Assembly: GCA_001800515.1 (NCBI GenBank)
Contig: MGVN01000249.1
Coordinates: forward strand, 8,603 to 28,530
Direction of reading: 5' to 3'
From: Elusimicrobia bacterium RIFOXYB2_FULL_49_7
Lineage (GTDB): Bacteria; Fibrobacterota; OXYB2-FULL-49-7
Length of the DNA: 19,928 bases
Part shown: positions 13,120 through 19,928 of the stretch, one piece after another
Layout of the letters: the number at the start of each line of letters is the position of its first letter
How positions within the stretch are numbered: position 1 is the stretch's first letter
The notes under the pieces: model-generated
Database searches by the model: none
Seen by the model: the letters and a program-made list of their open reading frames with translations, nothing else
What the model was told of the DNA's origin: nothing
Program-made: the position numbers and the translations under genes

Positions 13120-14705
13120 CGAACCTTGCCCGTCAGTGGTTTGGGGCTTCGGATCAGGAGAAAACGGCCGAAGCGCAGTGCCAACGCTTATCCGAAACAC
13201 TTGCTTCCTACAAGACGGAATTACAGGGACAGGCGCCCTATAAGATGGAACGGGATCTTTTCTTTTCCCTGACGACCATTTTCGGTCAGGCCAAGGATTT
13301 TGATGAACTGCTTAAAAAGGCGTTGGAAAGCCTGGCGCGCCACCTCAAGGCCCGGTATTACGCCATTTTCTGGCATAATCCGGAAAAAAAATCACTGGAA
13401 TTCCGCCACGGTAAAGGGTATCAAGCTGTTTCCATTCCGTCGATTCCGGTTGCCGGCTCTTTGTTGGGCCGTTGCTTGACTCGAAACGAAGTTTTGCTTT
13501 TTCCGACGCTGTTATCGGAACCGGGCCATTGCGATTTGAAACAACATCCGGCCGAATACAATGCCCTTTATGCGCCCATTGTATTGTCGGGCAAAGCGAT
13601 GGGCGTGGTTTCCATATCGAATTTTGATCCGGTTATCGCGCCTTTGGCGCGCGAGGCCCTGACAATGGTTTCTCCGTTGCTGTCCGCCTCCCTGGAACGG
13701 ATTCTGTATTTTGAAGAGAGCCATCGCAGCCGGCGCTCCTTGGATGCGGTCTATTCCATTGCCCGGGCACTGGAGGAAACACTTGACGAGAAAGCTATTC
13801 TTGAGAAGGCGTGCCAGGAATTGCCCAAACTTCTGCCGAGTACGGCCGCGTTTGCGGTGCGTCGTGGGGAGCTGAACGATGAGATCGACACTTTGGCCGT
13901 CTTTCCGGAAAAGGCGCTTCTCGGCAATAATGAGGTTTCCCACCAGACCCTGTTGCGTAATCTTTTCACTGTTTTTACGGATGGAACGGTACTCATTCCG
14001 GACATTCATGTTGACCGTCGATGGGCGTGGCCCGACAGTTCGGTCCGTTCTCTGGCGATGGTTCCCATCCGGATGCGCAAGGACAGCCGGACCGCGTTAA
14101 TGGTCTTGGGGCCGGCAACGGAGACTTATTCCAAGGGAACGTTGAATCTGTTGGGCATTGCCGCAAGCCAGGTTGGGTTGACATTGGAGCGGGCCGCCCA
14201 TTTCCGGGTTCAGGAGAATCTGGCCCGGTGCGATGGATTGACCGGATTGCTCAACCACCGGGTTTTTCAGGAGACCCTGCGCAAGGAGATTGAACGCACC
14301 ACCCGGTATGGGAATGCGCTTTCTTTTATTCTCCTGGATGTGGACCATTTCAAGAAATTCAACGATACGTACGGTCATCCGGTGGGCGATCAAATCCTGA
14401 AACGGGTGGCTGAGCATTTAACGAAGGCACGTCGTGCCACGGACCACGCTTTTCGATATGGGGGCGAGGAATTTTGTCTGTTGCTGCCTGAAACCGGTTT
14501 GGCGGATGCGGCCAAATTCGGGGAGCGGGTGCGGTTGATTATTGCAGGAGATAATCATGATGGTCTTCAGGTGACGGTGAGTCTGGGATTGGCAACCTAT
14601 CGTGCCGGAGAAAGTCCGGTGTCGCTGGTGGATAGGGCGGACAAAGCCATGTACCAGGCAAAACAGGATGGCCGCAACCGGTTGTGTGCTTCGGGCGGCG
14701 GCTGA
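13104..14705 (+). CDS. GAF-GAF-GGDEF diguanylate cyclase
   Basis: A 533-residue soluble cyclase that would make c-di-GMP from two GTP. Two GAF-like sensor domains lie at about 50-200 and 215-365. The GGDEF domain starts at DGLTGLLNHRVF (377) with the metal segment LLDVDHFKKFND (410-421). The active-site motif is GGEEF (453-457), a competent variant. The inhibitory I-site R-A-T-D (444-447) is exactly five residues upstream, so product inhibition is expected. No transmembrane segment is visible; a short coiled region (20-45) opens the protein. The ATG lies inside the epimerase gene (16-bp overlap), so the two are co-transcribed. The GAF ligands are unknown. Confidence 0.92.
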   Translation: MAFSLANLARQWFGASDQEKTAEAQCQRLSETLASYKTELQGQAPYKMERDLFFSLTTIFGQAKDFDELLKKALESLARHLKARYYAIFWHNPEKKSLEFRHGKGYQAVSIPSIPVAGSLLGRCLTRNEVLLFPTLLSEPGHCDLKQHPAEYNALYAPIVLSGKAMGVVSISNFDPVIAPLAREALTMVSPLLSASLERILYFEESHRSRRSLDAVYSIARALEETLDEKAILEKACQELPKLLPSTAAFAVRRGELNDEIDTLAVFPEKALLGNNEVSHQTLLRNLFTVFTDGTVLIPDIHVDRRWAWPDSSVRSLAMVPIRMRKDSRTALMVLGPATETYSKGTLNLLGIAASQVGLTLERAAHFRVQENLARCDGLTGLLNHRVFQETLRKEIERTTRYGNALSFILLDVDHFKKFNDTYGHPVGDQILKRVAEHLTKARRATDHAFRYGGEEFCLLLPETGLADAAKFGERVRLIIAGDNHDGLQVTVSLGLATYRAGESPVSLVDRADKAMYQAKQDGRNRLCASGGG

Positions 14706-14707
14706 GC

Positions 14708-14737
14708 TTGACAGCCCAATCGGGCAGGAATTATACT
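14708..14737 (+). promoter_or_regulatory. Strong promoter for the small membrane protein
   Basis: TTGACA (14708-14713), 18-bp spacer and TATACT (14732-14737), directly after the cyclase stop codon. The -10 box ends 6 nt before the ATG at 14744, so the mRNA is predicted to be leaderless. Confidence 0.6.
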
Positions 14738-14743
14738 ATCACC

Positions 14744-15010
14744 ATGGTTTTACCCTCATTCTTTATCCTCCTTTTGGTTTTGCTCTCCCTTTTTTTGGGG
14801 TCTCTTGCCGTCCAATTCATCAAACTTGAGCGGAGGCTGGAGGAAACAGTGGATGTGCTGGAAGAGGAGCTGGTGGATGTTTTCGGCAGCCATAATCAGG
14901 CTGAAAGAACTGTGAGGACCATGGAGACCGAAAAAGAGGAAAAGGAGAAAAAAGGCAAGATGTCTCTTGGAGATGCTCTCAAGATGGGTGCTTCTTTATC
15001 CAAGAAATAA
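14744..15010 (+). CDS. Small membrane-anchored coiled-coil protein
   Basis: An 88-residue protein with one N-terminal transmembrane helix (residues 3-25, VLPSFFILLLVLLSLFLGSL) followed by a charged heptad-like stretch, KLERRLEETVDVLEEELVDV, and a Lys/Glu-rich tail (EKEEKEKKGK). I recognise no family. The frame is open upstream to 14684 inside the cyclase gene, but the promoter at 14708-14737 favours ATG 14744; there is no close Shine-Dalgarno. It sits between the cyclase and rho, each with its own promoter. Confidence 0.6.
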   Translation: MVLPSFFILLLVLLSLFLGSLAVQFIKLERRLEETVDVLEEELVDVFGSHNQAERTVRTMETEKEEKEKKGKMSLGDALKMGASLSKK

Positions 15011-15030
15011 GATCATTATACTGAAACCGC

Positions 15031-15060
15031 TTGACTTTTACAGCCTTATCAGATTATACT
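15031..15060 (+). promoter_or_regulatory. Promoter and leader of rho
   Basis: TTGACT (15031-15036), 18-bp spacer and TATACT (15055-15060), giving a ~95-nt leader before the rho ATG. Rho is autoregulated in enteric bacteria through termination in its leader; the AT-rich leader here could serve that purpose, but I see no defined hairpin. Confidence 0.5.
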
Positions 15061-15160
15061 ATTAAAATAAGAAGCTCATTCTACTGGCTCTCACTCCAAA
15101 ACATATTTAAAAAGCATTCATTTTATAATTTTTCCATATCTTTAAAGTCACAGGAGTTTT

Positions 15161-16636
15161 ATGCCACCCGTCAGATCGTCACGTTTTAGCGATACCCCAC
15201 CCAATATACCCGAACCGACCGTTGTCCTTCCGGAAAATAACCCGACACCGGCGCCTATTGCAGCGGTGCCGGACGCTCCGGCTCTTGACAACAGCGGGAA
15301 TGACAACAACGGTAATGGAAGCAACGGGGAGGCGGCTGCTTCTGCGGTACCCCCGGCCACCCCGCAACAGCAGGAGACCGTTTTCCTGAACCTTCAGGAT
15401 CTGAAGCGCACCAATATTGAAGATCTCATGACATTGGCGCTCGATCTTAATATTACCGAATGCCGTTCCATACGAAAGCAGAGCCTCATCTATAAGATTC
15501 TCGAAGCCCAGGCAGCCCGTAACGGCCAGGTTTATACCGAAGGGGTGCTTGAGATCATGCCCGATGGGTTCGGTTTTCTGCGCTCGCCGGACCATGATTA
15601 CCTTTCCGGGTCGGACGACATTTACGTTTCTCCATCGCAGATCAAACGGTTCAACCTGCGGACCGGCGATACCGTGGCCGGCCAGATACGTCCGCCCAAA
15701 GAGCCGGAACGTTACTTTGCCTTACTCCGGGTGGCTCATATCAATTATGAAAACCCGGAAGAATGTAAACGCAAGATTGCCTTTGATGCGCTGACGCCTC
15801 TTTTTCCGCACAAGCGGCTCAATATTGAATACCGATCCGATGAACTCTCCACCCGCATTATGAATCTCCTGACCCCCATTGGAAAAGGACAACGTGGCCT
15901 TATCGTGGCGCCCCCGCGGGCCGGCAAGACCGTACTGCTCCAGAATATCGCCAATGCAATAGTACAAAACCATAAGGAAGTACGGCTGATGGTGCTTCTC
16001 ATCGACGAACGTCCTGAGGAAGTGACCGAGTTTCGCCGCCAAGTGTTGGGTGCCGAAGTGATTGCCTCCACTTTTGACGAACCGCCGGACCGACATGTTC
16101 AGATTGCCGAAATGGTCATCGAACGGGCGCGCCGTTTGGTGGAACACAAGGCGGATGTGGTTATTTTGCTTGATTCCATCACCCGTTTGGCACGGGCCTA
16201 TAATAATGTGGTTCCGCACAGCGGAAAAATTCTGTCCGGGGGTGTGGATTCCACGGCCCTTCAGAAACCCAAACGGTTTTTCGGCGCTGCCCGCCAGATT
16301 GAGAACGGCGGCAGCCTCACCATTATCGGGACCGCCTTGGTTGAAACCGGCAGCCGTATGGATGAAGTTATTTTCGAGGAATTCAAGGGCACCGGCAACA
16401 TGGAGCTTAATCTGGATCGTACCATTTCCAACCGCCGCGTTTATCCGGCCATTGACATCAACAAAAGCGGCACGCGAAAAGAGGAACGGTTGCTCACCCA
16501 GGAGGAGGTTAATCGCGTTTTTATCCTCCGCAAATACATGCAGGATCTTACCCCTTTTGAGGCCATGGAATTCCTTATTGACAGGATGGGCTCCACCAAG
16601 ACCAATAAAGATTTTCTGGCTTCCATGAACCGGTAA
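15161..16636 (+). CDS. rho: Transcription termination factor Rho
   Basis: The hexameric RNA-dependent ATPase that ends transcription. AGGAG lies 5 nt before the ATG. Residues 1-73 are a low-complexity extension rich in Pro, Asn and Gly ([14 protein letters not shown]). Then come the N-terminal helical domain ([13 protein letters not shown]), the RNA-binding cold-shock-like domain ([21 protein letters not shown]... [19 protein letters not shown]), Walker A APPRAGKT (250-257), Walker B VVILLDS (333-339), the Q loop LSGGVD (358-363) and the R loop GTGNMEL (410-416). At 491 residues it is about 70 longer than E. coli Rho (419), all due to the extension. The bicyclomycin-pocket region looks ordinary. 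The stop codon overlaps the proC start by 1 bp (TAATG). Confidence 0.98.
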   Translation: MPPVRSSRFSDTPPNIPEPTVVLPENNPTPAPIAAVPDAPALDNSGNDNNGNGSNGEAAASAVPPATPQQQETVFLNLQDLKRTNIEDLMTLALDLNITECRSIRKQSLIYKILEAQAARNGQVYTEGVLEIMPDGFGFLRSPDHDYLSGSDDIYVSPSQIKRFNLRTGDTVAGQIRPPKEPERYFALLRVAHINYENPEECKRKIAFDALTPLFPHKRLNIEYRSDELSTRIMNLLTPIGKGQRGLIVAPPRAGKTVLLQNIANAIVQNHKEVRLMVLLIDERPEEVTEFRRQVLGAEVIASTFDEPPDRHVQIAEMVIERARRLVEHKADVVILLDSITRLARAYNNVVPHSGKILSGGVDSTALQKPKRFFGAARQIENGGSLTIIGTALVETGSRMDEVIFEEFKGTGNMELNLDRTISNRRVYPAIDINKSGTRKEERLLTQEEVNRVFILRKYMQDLTPFEAMEFLIDRMGSTKTNKDFLASMNR

Positions 16637-17445
16637 TGGAGCGCGGGACCGACCTTTCAAAAAAGAGCGTCGTGGTGATCGGCGCCGGCAACATGGGGAG
16701 TGCGCTCCTCATGGGCATGAAGGGGTTGCCGCTTGCTCGGCTTTCTTTTGTGGAGGCCGATTCCGGCAAGGCGGCCGCTTTTGCAGCCAAGAGCGGTCTT
16801 TCGGCAATCCCTACCCTTCGACAGGCGCTTCTTGAACACGACATCGTGGTGTTGGCCGTGAAACCGCAGGCCTTTCCCGCACTCATGGCTTCCTCGGCCA
16901 CCGATTTCCGGGCAGGTACGCTTATCCTTTCCATCATGGCCGGTCTCCGAACCGAGACAATCCGATCCGCGATTCCGGTGCCGGTCTCCATTGTCCGGGC
17001 TATGCCCAATACCCCTGCGCTGGTGGGACAAGGCATGATTGCTTTATCTGCTACGGAAGACGAGGCTTTTTACCTGGCAGAGCAGCTCTTCCGCTGCGTG
17101 GGACAGATCCTACGTATCAACGAGACTCTGATGGACAGTGTCACCGCGGTGAGCGGATCCGGCCCTGCCTACTTTTTCGCCTTTATCGAGCACTTTATAA
17201 CCGCTGCGCGCGAACAAGGATTTGACGAAGAAGCGGCCGGACGTCTCGTGATTCAGACGGTGAAGGGAGCGCTTATCCTGCTGGAAAAGAGCGGGGAAAC
17301 GCCTGAGTCGCTCCGTTGCCAGGTCACGTCGCCGGGAGGCACAACAGAGGCTGCTTTAAAGCGGATGGATGTTCTCGGATTCCGCCGTCTGCTCTCCGAA
17401 GGGGTGGCTGCGGCAACGGCTCGTGCCCGGGAGCTCGGTCAATGA
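16636..17445 (+). CDS. proC: Pyrroline-5-carboxylate reductase
   Basis: The last step of proline synthesis: NAD(P)H reduction of pyrroline-5-carboxylate. The N-terminal Rossmann motif is VVVIGAGNMGSALLMGM. The substrate-site motif SVTAVSGSGPAYFFAFIE lies near residue 170, and the dimerisation-domain signature TSPGGTTEAALKRM near the end; 269 residues is the usual length. It starts inside the rho stop codon (TAATG) and ends in an ATGA overlap with hisH, so the three genes should be translationally coupled. No independent promoter is visible. Confidence 0.96.
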   Translation: MERGTDLSKKSVVVIGAGNMGSALLMGMKGLPLARLSFVEADSGKAAAFAAKSGLSAIPTLRQALLEHDIVVLAVKPQAFPALMASSATDFRAGTLILSIMAGLRTETIRSAIPVPVSIVRAMPNTPALVGQGMIALSATEDEAFYLAEQLFRCVGQILRINETLMDSVTAVSGSGPAYFFAFIEHFITAAREQGFDEEAAGRLVIQTVKGALILLEKSGETPESLRCQVTSPGGTTEAALKRMDVLGFRRLLSEGVAAATARARELGQ

Positions 17446-18041
17446 TCCTCATCATCGATTACGGCATGGGCAATCTCCGATCCGTCCAAAAGGCCTTTGA
17501 GAAATCGGCCTCGGATGTACGGGTCGCTTCAGATCCCCGCCTCCTTGAATCTGCGGACCGGGTGGTTCTGCCTGGTGTCGGTGCGTTTGGAGATGCCGGT
17601 AAAAACATCGATCGGCTTCAATTACGCGATCCGCTGATTGAATGGATAAAAAAGGGCCGTCCCTTTCTCGGCATTTGCCTGGGACTTCAATTTCTGATGA
17701 CCTTTAGCGAGGAAAAGGGATATCATGCGGGCTTGAATAGGGTTCCGGGTGCGGTAAAGCGTTTTGAAAAAGGTCTTAAAGTGCCGCAAATAGGCTGGAA
17801 CCAGGTTTCCTATCCCAAGCAGAGCGTTTTGTTCCAGGACGTGCCGGAGAACAGTTATTTTTATTTTGTGCATTCGTATTATGTGGCGCCGGAAGATCCG
17901 GCCGTGGTGGCTGGTAAGACCGATTACGGCATTTCTTATGCGAGTGCCGTGGCTTCCGATAACCTTTTCGGCGTCCAGTTCCATCCGGAAAAAAGCCAGG
18001 AGGCGGGTTTAACGGTAATACGGAACTTTTGCAATCTTTGA
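17442..18041 (+). CDS. hisH: Imidazole glycerol phosphate synthase, glutaminase subunit
   Basis: The 199-residue class I glutamine amidotransferase that supplies ammonia to HisF for histidine and AICAR formation. It starts MILIIDYGMGNLRSVQKAF. The oxyanion region is LPGVGAFGDA, the nucleophile Cys79 is in FLGICLGLQ, and the His181/Glu183 pair is in GVQFHPEKSQ. The ATG lies in the proC stop (ATGA). hisF is not next to it, so the his genes are scattered, unlike in enteric operons. Confidence 0.96.
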   Translation: MILIIDYGMGNLRSVQKAFEKSASDVRVASDPRLLESADRVVLPGVGAFGDAGKNIDRLQLRDPLIEWIKKGRPFLGICLGLQFLMTFSEEKGYHAGLNRVPGAVKRFEKGLKVPQIGWNQVSYPKQSVLFQDVPENSYFYFVHSYYVAPEDPAVVAGKTDYGISYASAVASDNLFGVQFHPEKSQEAGLTVIRNFCNL

Positions 18042-18094
18042 CGGATTATGCTTATTTTTTCATCGATTTTTTAGTTTAACAGGGAGTTGCTGAA

Positions 18095-18841
18095 ATGAAA
18101 AGGTACTGTCTTGTTGTTGTCCTTCTCCTTTTGCTCCAGTCCGTCCTTCCCGGTGAGCAGGTACTCCCGCTTCTCAAGGAAGGGGAGTCCACGCCGGTCT
18201 TTATGCTGCCCAGCCTTAACGGAGAACGGGTGAGTCTCCGTGATTATTGCGGCCAACTCCGTAATCCCTGGAAAAACAAGAATAAACATATTACCATCCT
18301 GAGTTTCATGGCCAGCTACTGTGTGCCCTGCCGGCATGAAATTCCGCAACTGGAGGCCTTTGCCGCGGAAGCGCCGTCCGATGTCCGGGTGGTCTTTATC
18401 AGTGTGGACACCTTGTCCAATGAGGAGATTGCTTCTTTTGTCAAGAAGATGGGCATGAAACAGACCGTATTGTCGGACCGCTACGGCAATGTCATGAAAA
18501 AATATGGTGTCCAAAAACTTCCCTCTCTTTTCATTTTGGACAAGGAGGGCAATCTTTTCTTTCAGAGCTTGAACGGTCTTCCCCCTGATATGGATCTGAA
18601 AAGCGCGCTCAACAAAAAGATCGAAGCGCTGTGCCAGGCTGAAAAAGCCCTATCTCGACCGCCCCTGCAAACACCGATCATGGAACTGTCCAAGGAGCTG
18701 AAGACCGTGTTTGCCAAAGGTCTTGTGGACGGAAAATCCCTGCCCGATCTTTGCCGTGATAACAATCTTACCCCGGAACAGGCTGAAGCGCTCAAAACGG
18801 AAATCATGGGCATTCTTCAGGAATCCTGGGAGAGTCGCTGA
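18095..18841 (+). CDS. TlpA/ResA-like thioredoxin-fold protein, secreted
   Basis: A 248-residue protein with an N-terminal signal (residues 2-20, YCLVVVLLLLLQSVLPG) and a redoxin domain: FMLPSLNGERVSLRDY, ILSFMASYCVPCRHEIPQL with active-site Cys76-Val-Pro-Cys79, FISVDTLSNEEI, and the cis-Pro loop QKLPSLFILDKEG (Pro143). It probably reduces disulfides in periplasmic partners, such as apocytochrome c or other exported proteins. A ~75-residue helical tail after the domain (LSKELKTVFAKGL... LTPEQAEALKTEIMG) is not part of the standard fold. GGGAG precedes the ATG. It starts 53 bp after hisH and ends 9 bp before the MlaD-like gene, so the last two are probably co-transcribed. Confidence 0.88.
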   Translation: MKRYCLVVVLLLLLQSVLPGEQVLPLLKEGESTPVFMLPSLNGERVSLRDYCGQLRNPWKNKNKHITILSFMASYCVPCRHEIPQLEAFAAEAPSDVRVVFISVDTLSNEEIASFVKKMGMKQTVLSDRYGNVMKKYGVQKLPSLFILDKEGNLFFQSLNGLPPDMDLKSALNKKIEALCQAEKALSRPPLQTPIMELSKELKTVFAKGLVDGKSLPDLCRDNNLTPEQAEALKTEIMGILQESWESR

Positions 18842-18850
18842 GTTCTAACC

Positions 18851-19750
18851 ATGTTGAATACCCGGATCATCGGCTACTTCAGCATGTCGGCTGCCCTGTT
18901 TTTTTTCGCGGGTGGCGCCCTTTATATTTATTTCCATTTTTATCACGGTTGGACCGAGCGGGTGGTTTATGCCGAGAATATCGGTAACCTGAAACTTGAA
19001 AACCCGATCAAGGTAGGTGGTTTGGCCGTGGGCGTGGTTCAATCCATTGCCCGTGAAGGCACGGAGGCTAAATTGACCATCTCGCTTCGGGAGGAGGTGG
19101 CGCTGCGCACCGATTATTCCCTGCTTAACATGGATATCGGTCTGATGGGTGATCGAGCACTTATTCTGAACCCCGGCGATACCGGATCGCTTTTAGCATC
19201 GAACGAACCCCTGCGCGCCCGTTTCATTCCGGGTATTGCGGAAGGGATTCGTAATGCGGATACACTGAAGATTGTTATTCTCAACCTGAAAGAATTAATC
19301 CAACGTTATTCTTCGGACGATCCTCGCGATCCGACGCTTTTCATCAATAAATTTAAAAGCGTACTGCGCGTACTGGAGCAATCCACCCGTTCCCTGGAAG
19401 CCATGGTCACCGGAAACGAAGCAAAAATCAGCCGGGTGATCTTGGAAACCGCTTCCCTTTCCACGGAACTGAAGAAGAATGTGGACCGGGCACGGCCTCA
19501 GGTGGAGGCGGGAATATCCAAAACCCGGGAGCTCTCGGCCCAAAGCCTTATCCTGCTCGATAAAATTATGCCCATGGTCGATGAATTGGCCCGTTTGGTT
19601 GATGAGACCGCGGATCAGAAGAACATCATCGGTCGTGTGGTGGAAGACCGGGAAACCTACAATAAAATCATGACCACGATCAAGACCATCCGGAGGCTGC
19701 TCCAGACCGCGGAAGAGGAAGGCATCGGATTGGACGTGGATATCTTTTAG
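18851..19750 (+). CDS. MlaD/MCE-domain protein
   Basis: A 299-residue protein with an N-terminal transmembrane anchor (residues 7-30, IGYFSMSAALFFFAGGALYIYF) and an MCE domain at about 38-125: NIGNLKLENPIKVGGLAVGVVQSI, AKLTISLREEVALRTDYS and IGLMGDRALILNPG. The remainder is helical, including STELKKNVDRARPQVEAGISK and ELARLVDETADQKN. In Mla-type systems such proteins form rings that move lipids between membranes with an ABC ATPase (MlaF) and permease (MlaE). Neither partner is in the window, so this may be an orphan or the partners are elsewhere. The 3' end overlaps the convergent response-regulator gene by 4 bp. Confidence 0.88.
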   Translation: MLNTRIIGYFSMSAALFFFAGGALYIYFHFYHGWTERVVYAENIGNLKLENPIKVGGLAVGVVQSIAREGTEAKLTISLREEVALRTDYSLLNMDIGLMGDRALILNPGDTGSLLASNEPLRARFIPGIAEGIRNADTLKIVILNLKELIQRYSSDDPRDPTLFINKFKSVLRVLEQSTRSLEAMVTGNEAKISRVILETASLSTELKKNVDRARPQVEAGISKTRELSAQSLILLDKIMPMVDELARLVDETADQKNIIGRVVEDRETYNKIMTTIKTIRRLLQTAEEEGIGLDVDIF

Positions 19751-19928
19751 AGTCGGGCCAGTTTTTTCTTGATGGTATCCGGGTCAAAAGGCTTGGTCAC
19801 ATAGTCATTGGCGCCTAATTTAAGGGCCATCAAAATATCTTCTTTTATATGTCGGGAAGTGACCAGGATGAAGGGCAGTTTTTGGGTGGATGGATTAGCG
19901 CGTACCACTTTGAGGAGTTCAATACCGG
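19747..19928 (-). CDS. Response-regulator receiver domain, C-terminal part (runs off right edge)
   Basis: The visible 59 residues are the second half of a CheY-like receiver: GIELLKVVRANP, then KLPFILVTSRHIKEDI with the conserved Thr/Ser, and LGANDYVTKPFDPDTI with the conserved Lys-Pro. The protein ends 9 residues later (KKKLARL), so there is no output domain on this side. The phosphoacceptor Asp lies outside the window. It is convergent with the MlaD-like gene, with a 4-bp overlap. It is either a stand-alone receiver or the C-terminal receiver of a larger protein. Confidence 0.85.
   Translation of the reverse strand, partial: GIELLKVVRANPSTQKLPFILVTSRHIKEDILMALKLGANDYVTKPFDPDTIKKKLARL

Noticed and set aside
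15722..16660. 312-codon minus-strand open frame opposite rho.
   Set aside because: Shadow of a strongly conserved gene in G+C-rich sequence; no domain pattern in its translation. The same applies to the minus frames at 12238-12735, 13512-14009 and 17622-17984.

Overview
The window has two halves. The left ~11.3 kb is an accessory region, visibly richer in A and T, built from mobile-element debris and small gene modules. The right ~8.5 kb (11.4-19.9 kb) is G+C-richer and holds conserved housekeeping genes. The host looks like an uncultivated Gram-negative bacterium: it has an MlaD-type MCE protein, lipoprotein and periplasmic TlpA-like signals, and standard rho, proC and hisH genes. I cannot assign a phylum from this sequence.

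The left half is organised around tRNA-Ala(CGC). One complete 73-nt gene lies at 8196-8268 on the minus strand. Three detached 3' halves, each exactly 42 nt and each starting at the first base of the anticodon loop, lie in the same orientation at 1959-2000, 3600-3641 and 7188-7229. A detached 5' half with its upstream flank lies at 11315-11375. Beside each 3' half (to its right) is a related arm-like region with short direct repeats, and a relic of one such arm lies at 299-356. These sites cut the region into compact cassettes: lipocalin plus a broken ABC exporter (about 357-1958); SAM methyltransferase, DsrE and ArsR (2001-3599); one large sensor histidine kinase (3642-7187); a HigB/HigA-type toxin-antitoxin pair (7230-8195); and a longer segment with a wrecked tyrosine integrase, an IS66-family deletion derivative, and a Schlafen-AlbA/ATPase-domain regulator (8269-11314). 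I read this as an array of successive integrations by related elements at one tRNA gene, now probably immobile because the only visible integrase is truncated. At the far left is the start of an AbiEi-like gene with a strong inverted repeat over its start.

The right half begins with a nitroreductase (minus), divergent from a dipeptide epimerase that overlaps a GAF-GAF-GGDEF diguanylate cyclase. After a small membrane/coiled-coil protein comes a tightly packed rho-proC-hisH block (1- and 4-bp overlaps), then a TlpA/ResA-like thioredoxin and an MlaD-like protein. The last gene converges with the 3' end of a response-regulator gene that runs off the right edge. Several genes without a Shine-Dalgarno sequence have a good -10 box only 6-9 nt before the ATG, which suggests leaderless transcripts.
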